DNA of 50,460 bases from a virus. The stretch lies in IMG/VR virus record IMGVR_UViG_3300035701_000048, positions 1-50,460 of that record. One strand, given 5' to 3'. A program made the translations under genes and the position numbers. The notes under the pieces were generated by a model that was not told where the DNA came from, did not search any database, and worked only from the letters and a program-made list of their open reading frames with translations. Below, in pieces: positions 1 to 7,903 of this stretch (positions within the stretch are counted from its first letter, which is position 1; every line of letters starts with the position of its first letter).

Positions 1-414
1 GAAAGGGATTATTTAAAGTCGTTGTTAGATGATCTAGCTAATCACTTATCTGTCTTAAATGTGGGTGATGCAAATGAATTGGAAGTAGTAAAAGAGCGAA
101 CTGTGGAATTTAATGATCTTTATCAAAAATACCAACAGTTTAGTGTAACTGTACAGAGAGCTACATCCAAAGCTGTTATCAAAGTGAATGGTAAAGAATT
201 AAGTGTTGCGGACGCTATCGTCATTCGTGATATTTTAATAGAAAAAATCAATCACTTTAAACGCATTCAGGAGTATACCATTAATAAAGGTATTGATAGG
301 TATAAGCTGATTAATTTGGATGACATCTATAAGGAAACGGAAAAGATTCGTCTTGATATAAAGACACTCAATTCCGAAATTGAGTATGCATTGTGGAACA
401 TTGAGGTATCTTAA
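1..414 (+). CDS. Small helical protein, 5'-truncated by window edge (DIP1984-like?)
   Basis: The frame is open from base 1 to the TAA at 412-414, so 137 residues are visible. A TTG at 22 is in frame, but the true start probably lies outside the window. The protein is charged and probably helical throughout. Around the middle it reads T-S-K-A-V-I-K-V-N-G-K-E-L-S-V-A-D-A-I-V and then I-R-D. This recalls the 'T...dGrtLteAlaeRD' signature of the small DIP1984/septicolysin-like family, whose role is unknown. The resemblance is from memory and only suggestive. The stop overlaps the next start (TAATG), so the two genes are translationally coupled. Confidence 0.8.
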   Translation, partial: ERDYLKSLLDDLANHLSVLNVGDANELEVVKERTVEFNDLYQKYQQFSVTVQRATSKAVIKVNGKELSVADAIVIRDILIEKINHFKRIQEYTINKGIDRYKLINLDDIYKETEKIRLDIKTLNSEIEYALWNIEVS

Positions 415-683
415 TGTTTATCTTTAAATATTGGGTAGAGTTTGACGAAGAAGGCGAAATAAAAGCTTTGCATAAATCAAAAAGCCATTGTGAAGGCGGA
501 TGCGAAGAATTCTTAGTCAAACTTATACCCATTGAACGAGAAGACGATTTAGAGCAGGCTATAAGAGGGCTTAATAAAGAAGTTGTAGGGTTTACTAAGG
601 ATTTGGATGCGGTGAAGGATCTTGGTAAAAAAGTTAATTCCGAAGTTCGTAAGATTTCAGATTTAATGAGGAGGATTAAATGA
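414..683 (+). CDS. Hypothetical 89-aa protein
   Basis: I do not recognise this gene. It starts with an ATG overlapping the preceding TAA and ends in a TGA that overlaps the next gene's ATG region (680), a tight operon arrangement. The N-terminal part is beta-like and aromatic (MFIFKYWVEFDEEGEI). It has a C-E-G-G-C-E pair of cysteines near residues 26-30. The C-terminal half is a probable amphipathic helix or coiled coil rich in K, D and V. A small accessory or nucleotide-metabolism partner is possible from its place, but nothing in the sequence fixes a role. Confidence 0.75.
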   Translation: MFIFKYWVEFDEEGEIKALHKSKSHCEGGCEEFLVKLIPIEREDDLEQAIRGLNKEVVGFTKDLDAVKDLGKKVNSEVRKISDLMRRIK

Positions 684-1324
684 TTATTGGAATTGCTGGC
701 AAAGCCAGAATGGGAAAGGATACGCTTGCGAATTATCTGCAAGAAGAATTTAGGTGGCGTGACGCATACCTCCATATTACAGCTTTTGCTGAACAATTGA
801 AATGGATGTGCGGAAATTCGTTTGGCTTGAGTAAAGAACAGCTGTATGGAGATAAGAAAGAAGAACCTGATTTCAGATTCCCAAGAACTCTCCATGGTTC
901 TAGTCAAGGTATTTGGTCGGCCGCCTGGACTCCTAGAGAAATAATGCAGGCAGTCGGAAGTTTTTATCGATCTATTGATAAGGATTTTTGGGTAAAGGCT
1001 CTGGATAATAACATAAAGATTTATGAGATACCGAACGCTACAAATATTGCTATTTCAGATATTCGTCATGTAAATGAATGCGAATATGTCAAAAAGAAGG
1101 GGATTCTGATAAAGATAGTTCGAGGGAAAGTAGAAAAAGTCCATGGTTCGAACCATGAATCAGAAATCTCATTAGATGATAAACCAGACAATTATTTTGA
1201 TTTGGTTGTTGATAATAATGGCAGTCTGGATGATTTACGAGATGCCGTGCCCAACATTGTTGAGGCAATTATGGTTTTGAATAAATTGAAAGAAGAAGGG
1301 AGAGATTACAATGCCAAAAGGTAA
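680..1324 (+). CDS. Deoxynucleoside monophosphate kinase (P-loop kinase)
   Basis: The 214-aa protein begins with a Walker A loop, G-K-A-R-M-G-K-D-T at residues 7-15 (K13). Around residue 125 it has the D-I-R-H-x-N-E segment that follows the sensor strand in phage dNMP kinases such as T4 gp1. These cytosolic enzymes phosphorylate dNMPs to dNDPs, supplying precursors for replication. The length is normal for the family. It overlaps the gene before by four bases and the gene after by 14 bases. A 16-bp palindrome at 1142-1157 lies within it and is probably chance. I am confident of the P-loop nucleotide-kinase fold and fairly confident of the dNMP substrate class. Confidence 0.85.
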   Translation: MIIGIAGKARMGKDTLANYLQEEFRWRDAYLHITAFAEQLKWMCGNSFGLSKEQLYGDKKEEPDFRFPRTLHGSSQGIWSAAWTPREIMQAVGSFYRSIDKDFWVKALDNNIKIYEIPNATNIAISDIRHVNECEYVKKKGILIKIVRGKVEKVHGSNHESEISLDDKPDNYFDLVVDNNGSLDDLRDAVPNIVEAIMVLNKLKEEGRDYNAKR

Positions 1325-1577
1325 CATGTCAATTAGTATTTCCCCAGAAGAAATTATGGGTGTCGAGATTGGAAAAAGCGCTGATTACAAGTATGCGCGT
1401 ATGGGATGCAAAAAAGGCGATAAAGAATACCTTTCAGTATCTTATGAATGGGCTGGCGATACCATTCCAGAATTTGTTATGGGTTTGATGGATTGGGTAA
1501 AAGCCAATCAAGAAGAAATTGATAAATCTAAGGCCGAGAAAGCTGCGGAGTACGCAGCCAGTAAGGAGAAGAAATAA
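1311..1577 (+). CDS. Hypothetical 88-aa protein
   Basis: The ATG at 1311 lies inside the end of the kinase gene and is preceded by a purine-rich site (AGAAGAAGGGAGAG), which supports this start. The body looks like a small alpha/beta domain with a W-A-G-D motif. The tail, K-A-E-K-A-A-E-Y-A-A-S-K-E-K-K, is a charged Ala/Lys/Glu helix. I do not recognise a family. The TAATG overlap with the next gene indicates coupling. It sits among small early or accessory genes before the packaging block. Confidence 0.75.
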   Translation: MPKGNMSISISPEEIMGVEIGKSADYKYARMGCKKGDKEYLSVSYEWAGDTIPEFVMGLMDWVKANQEEIDKSKAEKAAEYAASKEKK

Positions 1578-1804
1578 TGGTTCTTTCAGAATCAGCTTTT
1601 CAAAAGCCCTATTGGATTCGATATATTGAAGGTCCTACTCTTTCAAGGGAGCTAGGTAGCGAATACGATGAAATGACCGATGCTTATGCTGATCCTAGAT
1701 CTTGGAGAGCAGAACCTCAACCAGGGTACAATGCTCAAAAGCCAGTTACTACTACAGATAGAATAGTTTTAACTGTGGACGCGCCTTATATTAGAGCGCG
1801 ATAA
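1577..1804 (+). CDS. Hypothetical 75-aa protein
   Basis: It starts at the A of the preceding TAA (TAATG) and ends in TAA at 1804. It is short, rich in Tyr, Pro and Arg, and has no cysteine pair or membrane segment. I recognise no domain. The next gene starts only 22 bases later, and the gap holds an AAAACGAATTAAA string that recurs at 9958. Coding status is supported by the overlap, the colinear direction and the AGGAG site at the 3' end of the preceding gene. Confidence 0.65.
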   Translation: MVLSESAFQKPYWIRYIEGPTLSRELGSEYDEMTDAYADPRSWRAEPQPGYNAQKPVTTTDRIVLTVDAPYIRAR

Positions 1805-1826
1805 AAACGAATTAAAGGAGAGAATT

Positions 1827-2396
1827 ATGGATTATCAGGACAGGTTAAATTTGTTTAAAAGTGAGTTAGAATTAATTGGGAAAGATAGTATAAGAGAGTT
1901 TACTAAAGCGTGCATAAAAGCGGCACCAGATTATGTTTTTACTGATTGCCCTTCTAGTTCCACTGGCAAGTATCATCCAATAGAAGAACTTGGTCCGGAT
2001 GGGACTGTTTTGCACACTAAGAAAGTGTTTGCTTTAGCTTATGAACTTTCACGTGGGTTAGATTGTGAAAACCATCGGGACGAAGTTTGCGCTGCCGCTT
2101 TACTACACGATCTTGCTAAACAGGGTTTGACAAGATGTGGAACAACAATTAAAGAGCATCCACAGATAATGGCAAAAATTGTTTTCGATGTATATGACAA
2201 AGAATTTAAAGATAAATTAGATAAGTCTTCTGCTATGTCTATTTATTCAGGTGTTTTTTTTCATTATGGGCCTTGGACAGATTCTTCTGTTAAGAAACCT
2301 ATTACTCAATACTCATTAGAAGAACTGACTGTTTATTTAGCTGATTATGTATCTAGTAAACGCTTTGTACACATTGATTATAAAAGGAACTTATAA
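1827..2396 (+). CDS. HD-superfamily phosphohydrolase-like protein
   Basis: The 189-aa protein carries the ordered metal ligands of an HD domain: H63 (L-H-T-K), H94-D95 (L-L-H-D-L-A-K), H111 (E-H-P), H146 (F-H-Y-G-P-W) and D163 (L-A-D-Y-V-S). HD enzymes hydrolyse phosphate esters of nucleotides or nucleic acids using one or two metal ions. The layout resembles the small nucleotide phosphohydrolases often found in phages. The substrate cannot be read from the sequence. It could be a dNMP or dNTP, which would fit the dNMP kinase nearby. An AAAGGAGAG site precedes the ATG. The gene ends three bases before the next start. Confidence 0.82.
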   Translation: MDYQDRLNLFKSELELIGKDSIREFTKACIKAAPDYVFTDCPSSSTGKYHPIEELGPDGTVLHTKKVFALAYELSRGLDCENHRDEVCAAALLHDLAKQGLTRCGTTIKEHPQIMAKIVFDVYDKEFKDKLDKSSAMSIYSGVFFHYGPWTDSSVKKPITQYSLEELTVYLADYVSSKRFVHIDYKRNL

Positions 2397-2398
2397 CT

Positions 2399-2671
2399 AT
2401 GGGAGAACTAAGCCCTGGATCAACTAAAAGACGTTGGGAACCCGAGGGGGGAATTCAAAAACTTAATGAGCGAATTCACAAAGAAAGTAAATTCGCTGAC
2501 GATCATAAAAATTTACCTTTTACTTTTTCAAAACCAACCAAACCTAAAAAAACTTCATTATTCCAATGTGCTGGATGTGGGCATACTTTTTATGCTCCTT
2601 CAAGAACTGTAATGTTATCTTGCCCGGAGTGTAAGAACGCATGCAAAGCCGAAAAGTTGGAGGCCGAATGA
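2399..2671 (+). CDS. Small zinc-ribbon protein
   Basis: This 90-aa protein has a disordered, Lys/Pro-rich N-terminal half. Its C-terminal zinc ribbon has ligands C57-x2-C60 (C-A-G-C-G-H-T-F) and C75-x2-C78 (C-P-E-C-K-N-A-C), plus another Cys at 82. Such ribbons bind nucleic acid or serve as protein contact modules. It lies directly upstream of the NusG-like gene, so a transcription role is possible but unproven. The TGA at 2669-2671 is followed one base later by the next ATG. Confidence 0.78.
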   Translation: MGELSPGSTKRRWEPEGGIQKLNERIHKESKFADDHKNLPFTFSKPTKPKKTSLFQCAGCGHTFYAPSRTVMLSCPECKNACKAEKLEAE

Positions 2672-2672
2672 T

Positions 2673-3158
2673 ATGCAAGAATGGCATGTTTGGTCTATAA
2701 TTCAGGCTCACTATAAGAATATTGAAAATTTTCTTACTAGTCTTCCAGAAATTGAAGAATTTCTTTACCCCAAAATCATAAAAGAATACGAAACTAAATT
2801 TGGTAGAAAAACTAAGAACATACCTCTATATAGTACCTATATATTTGTAAAGTATGATCATACACCCACCACGATGGCAAAACTTATGTCTTGCGAGTGG
2901 TTGAAAGGGTATATAGGTACGTGTAATGAACAAGAAATTGCGGCGGTAAATGAAGTATCTAAAAAGAAGTATGAAGACCTTATTCCTACTAAAGAAGTAA
3001 AAGTAGGGCATAGATATAAATTAATAGGTACGCCTTTTAAGGGAACGACTTGTTTAGTCAACGATATTTCTAATGATAGAATCACTGTTTCGGTGGAGAT
3101 ATTTGGTTCGGAGAAATTTATAAAATGCGCATACGAAGATCTGGATTTGGAAAGGTGA
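2673..3158 (+). CDS. NusG-like transcription elongation/antitermination factor
   Basis: The 161-aa protein has the two-domain plan of NusG. Residues 3-90 form an NGN-type domain: W-H-V-W-S-I-I-Q-A-H-Y near the start, I-P-L-Y-S-T-Y-I-F-V-K at 50-60, and W-L-K-G-Y-I-G-T at 76-83. Residues 107-160 form a KOW domain: V-G-H-R-Y-K-L-I-G-T-P-F-K-G at 111-124, ending in V-E-I-F-G-S like the 'IFGR' of NusG. NusG proteins bind the clamp of a cellular-type RNA polymerase, and phage or specialised paralogues often act as operon-specific antiterminators. It is slightly shorter than host NusG. Position just before the packaging and structural genes suggests control of late transcription. It could also serve the polymerase-like domain in the tape measure. 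Confidence 0.85.
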   Translation: MQEWHVWSIIQAHYKNIENFLTSLPEIEEFLYPKIIKEYETKFGRKTKNIPLYSTYIFVKYDHTPTTMAKLMSCEWLKGYIGTCNEQEIAAVNEVSKKKYEDLIPTKEVKVGHRYKLIGTPFKGTTCLVNDISNDRITVSVEIFGSEKFIKCAYEDLDLER

Positions 3159-3163
3159 TTATA

Positions 3164-3589
3164 GTGGAAATATTGCGTCGTAGAGGAAGGCCGTTTGGGC
3201 ATCGGCTTAGTGAGGAAACAAAAAATAAAATTCGAATAGGAAGGTCAGGCACTAAACATAGACAAGATACTAAAGATAAAATCTCAAGGTCGTTGTCTGC
3301 TTATTTTAAAAAGCGCGATTCTTTTGCTGCGGCTTTAGAATACGAGTATACTAATATTTCGGATGAGGCACTTGATTGGATTGATGATAATAGAGATGAT
3401 ATCGATATTTCTGATAGTATTATGACTGAAAGACGATTGCTACATTTAAGACAATTGGAAATAAGTATGGGCAGTGAGTTAGAGCAGCTTTTTGGCCATA
3501 ATGCCAACCCTGAATTTTTACTATTGCTTAAAGAAGAATTGATAAGACAGGATATTGGATTAGTAGCGGAGCTGCTTTCAATTATTTAG
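3164..3589 (+). CDS. NUMOD3-type DNA-binding protein before the terminase genes
   Basis: I chose the GTG at 3164 because an AAGGTGAT site (3152-3159) lies just upstream. An ATG at 3125 in the same frame would overlap the NusG-like gene by 34 bases. The 141-aa product begins with basic R-R-R-G-R-P-F-G (AT-hook-like). It then has L-S-E-E-T-K-N-K-I-R-I-G-R-S-G-T-K-H and D-T-K-D-K-I-S-R-S, the repeated helix pattern of NUMOD3, a DNA-binding module usually attached to homing endonucleases. No nuclease motif follows. The rest is acidic and helical. It may be a stand-alone DNA-binding protein, a terminase accessory factor or the remnant of a homing enzyme. Confidence 0.72.
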   Translation: MEILRRRGRPFGHRLSEETKNKIRIGRSGTKHRQDTKDKISRSLSAYFKKRDSFAAALEYEYTNISDEALDWIDDNRDDIDISDSIMTERRLLHLRQLEISMGSELEQLFGHNANPEFLLLLKEELIRQDIGLVAELLSII

Positions 3590-3597
3590 GAGGGTTC

Positions 3598-4128
3598 ATG
3601 GCCCCAAGAAAAAGAGGTAGGCCTAGTAAACTACCTAATCTAAAAGACTTACTAGCAAAAAGTATTCCTACCTCAGAGATTTTTAATGAGGATGAGAAGA
3701 AGATGTATGATAGTTTAATCAACATTTATTTACAGGATTTTGATGAAGACCAACTTACTGCTAATGACATGGATGATATTATGTTAATAGCTATGAATAG
3801 AGTGCTGGAATTCAGATTATTGAAATTGGGTAAAGATAGTGGTATTAGTCAGTTAGATTCGTCGGCTGCTATAGAACGTTTAAGAAAGCAAACAGACAAA
3901 CTCAAAGAAAGTTTGGCTACCAGAAGACGTGATCGTATAGATCCTAAAAAATTTAGTGGTTTCTCTATTGTGGATTTAGCAGCGGCTTTTGATAGCGAAC
4001 ACAGAAATAAATTACTAAAAAGAGACGAGGAGATGGAAGAAGAGGAAGATGGGGTGGTGCAAGCCGGTGATTCTGTAGGTAATAGGTTAGATGAGGATGT
4101 TATTATAGAAGGCGTGGAGGACGAATAG
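3598..4128 (+). CDS. Candidate terminase small subunit
   Basis: The 176-aa protein starts after an AGGAGG site and lies directly before the large terminase, the usual place of the small subunit. It opens with an AT-hook-like K-R-G-R-P-S-K (residues 4-10). A helical central part follows (E-K-K-M-Y-D-S-L-I, then A-I-E-R-L-R-K-Q-T-D-K-L-K-E-S-L) and suits the oligomerising coiled coil of small terminases. It ends in a very acidic tail. Small subunits form rings that recognise packaging sites and regulate the large subunit. The assignment rests on position and architecture, not on a clear helix-turn-helix. Its TAG is followed at once by the TTG of the next gene. Confidence 0.65.
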   Translation: MAPRKRGRPSKLPNLKDLLAKSIPTSEIFNEDEKKMYDSLINIYLQDFDEDQLTANDMDDIMLIAMNRVLEFRLLKLGKDSGISQLDSSAAIERLRKQTDKLKESLATRRRDRIDPKKFSGFSIVDLAAAFDSEHRNKLLKRDEEMEEEEDGVVQAGDSVGNRLDEDVIIEGVEDE

Positions 4129-5823
4129 TTGACATATGGCATAGAATCTCTAGAAGAAATTTTTGAACAGGGTAAAAACTTAGTAGAATTCTATAGACAA
4201 CACCCAGTTCTAGCTGCTTATGATTTATTAAAAGTTGATTTAGCGCCTATTCAGCGGATGGTTCTTAGGGACATGTGGTTCAAGAATTTTACTATTACCG
4301 TTATGTCGCGTGGAGGCGGGAAAACCTTTCTACTAGGCGTTAACGCTGTTCTGCATGCGTTGTTATACCCTGGTTATAGAATAGGATTGATTGCGCCGTC
4401 ATTCAGACAAAGTAAACTGATTTTTTCTGAGGTAGAAAAATTATATAGTAGATCTAGTATACTACGAGAAGCTACTGAAAAACGTCCTACTAGAGGCGCC
4501 GATAGTTGTTTTTTGAGATTTAAAGGCACACCTACTACCAATGGAAGTTATATTGAAGCGCTGCCTATTGGAGCGGATGGCGCGAAGATTCGTGGGTCCC
4601 GTTTCTATTTAATTGAAATAGATGAGTTAGCACAAATGATTCCGGAGATCATTGATTTAGTTATTAGACCTATGGCAGCGGTTTCATCGGAACCTATGGA
4701 GAGAGTTAGAAGCAAAGAGCGTCAAGAAGAACTTATACATCTTGGTTTAGCTACCGAGGACGATTTTACTGACCACGCGGCGAATAAAATGATCATGACT
4801 TCGTCTGGTTATTTTAAGTTCAATCACATGTGGAATAAAATGTGCTCTTATTGGCAAGCTATTAGAGAGCAAGGACCTAATTCTAGATACGCTGTTCATC
4901 AAATTCCATATACTCAATTACCAAAAGCATTTTTGGATGAGGAAAACGTTCGTGAATCACGTAGAATAATGTCTCGTATAGAGTTTATGATGGAATACGA
5001 GGCGGCAATGGTGTCGGATAGTGACGGATTTTTTAAAGCGTCTTTATTAGATGGTTGTACTTTAAACAGTGGGTTTACGGTTAAAGCCAATGGGGAGGCC
5101 GGTAAAGAATACCTTTTAGGGGTAGATCCTAATCAAGGTGGGGCTGCAGCGTGTGGATTGTCTCTAATAGAATTAGGTACTCCGCATAAATTAGTTTTTG
5201 TTCGCGAACTGAAAAAGAAAACCACCCAACAAATGGTCATGGAAATACAACGAATGTGCGGTCTATTTGCTGTTAAAAGAATTTTTATGGACTCTCAAGG
5301 CGGTGGAAAAGCCATAAAAGATTTATTAGAAGAGGGGTATAATAACAATGAACCTATACTTGATTTGGACGAAGAAAAAAATCGATTAAAGCCAGGAAGA
5401 CATATATTGAAATTAGTTAATCCGTCAACTACGTGGATTTCAGACGCTAATTTCGATGCTTTAGCTTTATTAGAAAATAAGCGCTTGAAATTCCCTTCAT
5501 TACCAACCTCGGCAGACCCGACCTCTGAATTGATTTATGAAGATGTAAGAAGACTTAAATCTCAAATGCTAAACATTTTTGTGAGTCAAACAGCCAGAGG
5601 CGCGGTTCATTTTGATACTCCTAAAAAAGGGCAAAATAAGGATTTATATTCATCTTTTATATTGGCGTGTTGGGGCGCAAAAGACTATTTTCGTGACACA
5701 GATGAAGAAGTTCATGTAGCTATGAGGGGTTTGGTTAGACCGCATCGACAAGGGGCAACGTTTGCTGGTGTGGGCATTGGTGCTGGGCAGAACTATACAC
5801 AACAAGCGACATTAAAGAAATAA
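4129..5823 (+). CDS. terL: Terminase large subunit
   Basis: The 564-aa protein shows the packaging ATPase: Walker A S-R-G-G-G-K-T at residues 60-66, a motor strand ending G-L-I-A-P-S-F-R-Q-S, and Walker B L-I-E-I-D-E at 161-166 (D165, E166). The C-terminal RNase H-like nuclease has G-V-D-P at 331-334 (D333) and I-F-M-D-S-Q with D388. A further acidic patch lies near the end (K-D-L-Y-S-S-F). The enzyme translocates DNA into the prohead and cuts concatemers. The start is a TTG immediately after the TAG of the upstream gene, with GGAGG about eight bases upstream; no in-frame ATG lies nearby. The length is normal for the family. Confidence 0.95.
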   Translation: MTYGIESLEEIFEQGKNLVEFYRQHPVLAAYDLLKVDLAPIQRMVLRDMWFKNFTITVMSRGGGKTFLLGVNAVLHALLYPGYRIGLIAPSFRQSKLIFSEVEKLYSRSSILREATEKRPTRGADSCFLRFKGTPTTNGSYIEALPIGADGAKIRGSRFYLIEIDELAQMIPEIIDLVIRPMAAVSSEPMERVRSKERQEELIHLGLATEDDFTDHAANKMIMTSSGYFKFNHMWNKMCSYWQAIREQGPNSRYAVHQIPYTQLPKAFLDEENVRESRRIMSRIEFMMEYEAAMVSDSDGFFKASLLDGCTLNSGFTVKANGEAGKEYLLGVDPNQGGAAACGLSLIELGTPHKLVFVRELKKKTTQQMVMEIQRMCGLFAVKRIFMDSQGGGKAIKDLLEEGYNNNEPILDLDEEKNRLKPGRHILKLVNPSTTWISDANFDALALLENKRLKFPSLPTSADPTSELIYEDVRRLKSQMLNIFVSQTARGAVHFDTPKKGQNKDLYSSFILACWGAKDYFRDTDEEVHVAMRGLVRPHRQGATFAGVGIGAGQNYTQQATLKK

Positions 5824-5844
5824 TCTAACTACTTCTTATAGAGA
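5821..5844 (+). repeat. Intergenic motif copy 1 (TAATCTAAC-CTTCT-TATAG)
   Basis: The bases read TAATCTAAC, TA, CTTCT, TATAG, AGA. The first three are the terL stop codon. A near copy lies at 7864-7889 before the protease gene, where the spacer is CC and AT is inserted between CTTCT and TATAG. Two copies in two consecutive head-gene leaders suggest a promoter, operator or RNA-processing element. The function is not known. Confidence 0.5.
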
Positions 5845-5870
5845 AGTGTCCATTTAGTGGGCACTATAAG
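5835..5870 (+). promoter_or_regulatory. Hairpin in the portal gene leader
   Basis: The inner stem AGTGTCC (5845-5851) pairs with GGGCACT (5859-5865) around the loop ATTTAGT, with one G-U pair. An outer stem CTTAT (5835-5839) pairs with ATAAG (5866-5870), leaving a 5-base bulge on the 5' side. No run of T follows, so it is not a standard terminator. It sits 20-30 bases before the portal Shine-Dalgarno site and may affect mRNA stability, processing or translation. Confidence 0.55.
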
Positions 5871-5901
5871 TAGGTGTTATTTATGAATAAAGAGGTGGTA
5901 A

Positions 5902-7824
5902 ATGGAACCTACCAAAATTGAAAAGATAACCGCTGATCTCAAGGACAAATATCCTGATGTCGGTATACAAAAAATAGAAGTGGATGAATCTACAGGTAAA
6001 TCAGTATTTTATCTTAATCCTAACCAGAGAGTCTTAGCTAGTATTTCCACAAATAAGGGTGGAGGTTTATCACCACGCATAGCTACTGCCGCCACAGTTC
6101 GTAGAGATGTGTTAAGCACGAGCTATTTAGATTTAGCTAAGACAGCGCCCTCCGCAGATGACCCACATAATTTATTTAAAAGGTCTATTCAATACTACAC
6201 GGATTTTGATATTTATGGTTCCCATATAGATGTTCTTACTAATCTAGCGTCTAAAGGATTTGAGAACGATCTAGATGACGATAAAATAAAAATGTTTTAT
6301 GATGTGTGGAATTTCGATGTAGGGTTTGACCAGTTATTGGACTGGATTTTCTTTGATTTTTTTAGAGTAGGCATGGTAAGAACTTATAAAATAGTAGGCA
6401 AGTATGAGCCTGGAATTACTTATTTTTCTAAAGTGCCTGGAAAGAATAAGGCCCGCGGTGAATTACAAGACATGCAAGACAGGGCTGATAGAATTTGGCA
6501 AAGGCGATTAGAACTTATTGATCAACGTATGAATAAGTTAGATGGACGGAATCCTGAGCAAAAACTTGTTAAAACCGAGTTAGCGGCTAAGAAGAAAATT
6601 TGGTCAAAGGGATATATGCCAATTTCTTATACGGTTTTGAACCCGCTGAATGTTACCATTGAGGGCAGTTTACTTTTCAATAATACGAAGGTTATTTTAA
6701 ACGCTTCGGCGGAATTGAAAGATTTAATTAAAAAAGCGCCAAGCGATTTAACAGATGATGAGAAAGAAATTATTAAATTGCTGCCTTCTGACTTTAAAAA
6801 CCAAATTACCACCGGTAAAATTGTACTCGATCCAATGTATGTGGGCTCAGTTGATTACAGAAAACAGCCGTATGAACGGTATCCTAAACCGCGTGGCGTC
6901 AAATCTTTTGATTCATTGGAATACAAAAATTCTTTGCGTAATGCTGACTTGAGCACTTTGGATGGTATTACAAATTACATTTTAAAGATTACAGTAGGAA
7001 ACGATCAATTTCCTTGCACCGACCAAGCACAATTAGATACAGTGGCTCAGTTATTCAATACCACTTCTAAGTCTTTTGATGTGGTCTGGAATCACACCCT
7101 TGATATTGAAAAAATAGTATCGCCAGAAATTGAGAGTATTTTAGGGCAAGATAAATATCAACAAGTTAATCAAGATATTACAGGTGCCCTGGCATTTTCT
7201 AGAGCGCTGCTTGATGGTACTGATAACATTAATCCAGCAGGAGCGGCACTGGTAACCAAAGTTTTGATTGAAGAAATAGGTTATGCGCGTCGTCAAGTAA
7301 CTGATTGGATTTACGCCGAATATCAACAAATAGCTGAAGCGATGGGTTTTCAACGATTTCCTAAAGTACGTTGGGACAATACGGTTTTGAAAGATATTAT
7401 TCTGTACATGAGTACAATTTCGCAATTAGTTGATAGAAGAATGTTGTCTTATGAAACCGCCCTTGAAGAATTGGGGTTTGATTTTAGTAATGAGTTCAAT
7501 AGTATGCAGAAGGAGTTGCCCTCGGTATTGGATGGTACTCTTGGTATAAAAGGCAGTCCATTCCAACAATCTAAGTTTGGGGCGCCAGGTGTTCAAACCA
7601 ATAGGCCCGCTGGTAAAGTAGCGAAGCCCAAACAGACTGATACTAATGTACAAACAAAAACTAAAGTGCCCAATCAATCGCCGTCTAATCAACCCAAGAA
7701 AAACCCCCAGGCGGCAAGTCTTACTGAGCGCCAACTAATAGAGTATGCAGCAAAAACCTTGTCAGATGAAGCCTTTACAGATTTTATGGGGGGGTTTTTA
7801 GATGAATTAAGAAAAGAAGATTGA
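5902..7824 (+). CDS. Portal protein
   Basis: The 640-aa protein directly follows the large terminase and is followed by the protease, the standard place of the portal. It has the expected mix of a helical N-terminal region with a 'stem'-like F-D-Q-L-L-D-W-I-F-F-D-F-F-R-V-G and a clip/wing region with Y-T-V-L-N-P-L-N-V near residue 250. A long C-terminal helix is followed by a low-complexity Lys/Gln/Pro tail (about residues 560-605). Portals form dodecameric rings at one capsid vertex that dock the terminase and later the neck. No short motif is diagnostic; position, size and general layout support the call. AGAGGTGG precedes the ATG. Confidence 0.85.
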   Translation: MEPTKIEKITADLKDKYPDVGIQKIEVDESTGKSVFYLNPNQRVLASISTNKGGGLSPRIATAATVRRDVLSTSYLDLAKTAPSADDPHNLFKRSIQYYTDFDIYGSHIDVLTNLASKGFENDLDDDKIKMFYDVWNFDVGFDQLLDWIFFDFFRVGMVRTYKIVGKYEPGITYFSKVPGKNKARGELQDMQDRADRIWQRRLELIDQRMNKLDGRNPEQKLVKTELAAKKKIWSKGYMPISYTVLNPLNVTIEGSLLFNNTKVILNASAELKDLIKKAPSDLTDDEKEIIKLLPSDFKNQITTGKIVLDPMYVGSVDYRKQPYERYPKPRGVKSFDSLEYKNSLRNADLSTLDGITNYILKITVGNDQFPCTDQAQLDTVAQLFNTTSKSFDVVWNHTLDIEKIVSPEIESILGQDKYQQVNQDITGALAFSRALLDGTDNINPAGAALVTKVLIEEIGYARRQVTDWIYAEYQQIAEAMGFQRFPKVRWDNTVLKDIILYMSTISQLVDRRMLSYETALEELGFDFSNEFNSMQKELPSVLDGTLGIKGSPFQQSKFGAPGVQTNRPAGKVAKPKQTDTNVQTKTKVPNQSPSNQPKKNPQAASLTERQLIEYAAKTLSDEAFTDFMGGFLDELRKED

Positions 7825-7831
7825 AAATATT

Positions 7832-7850
7832 GCCATTACATAGTGGTGGC
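7832..7850 (+). promoter_or_regulatory. Hairpin in the protease gene leader
   Basis: GCCATTA (7832-7838) can pair with TAATGGC-like TGGTGGC (7844-7850) through seven pairs, two of them G-U, around a five-base loop. It lies eight bases after the portal stop and before the repeated motif at 7864. It is a weak to moderate hairpin without a T tract. Confidence 0.4.
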
Positions 7851-7863
7851 ACAGACTTATCAA

Positions 7864-7889
7864 TAATCTAACCCCTTCTATTATAGGAG
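7864..7889 (+). repeat. Intergenic motif copy 2 (TAATCTAAC-CTTCT-TATAG)
   Basis: TAATCTAAC (7864-7872), CC, CTTCT (7875-7879), AT, TATAG (7882-7886), GAG. This matches the element at 5821-5844 except for the two-base spacer and a two-base insertion. It lies about 30 bases before the prohead protease start. Confidence 0.5.
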
Positions 7890-7903
7890 ACCCAGTTTAT
7901 TTT

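Noticed and set aside
368-907. Open frame of 179 codons on the - strand over the kinase gene
   Set aside because: It overlaps three genes including the well-supported dNMP kinase, and its translation has no sensible domain.
1142-1157. Perfect 16-bp palindrome resembling a tRNA T-arm
   Set aside because: One such palindrome is expected by chance in about 50 kb, it lies inside the kinase gene, and no tRNA cloverleaf can be built around it.
4129-4134. TTGACA as a promoter -35 box
   Set aside because: It is the TTG start codon and second codon of terL, and no -10 box lies 16-18 bases downstream.
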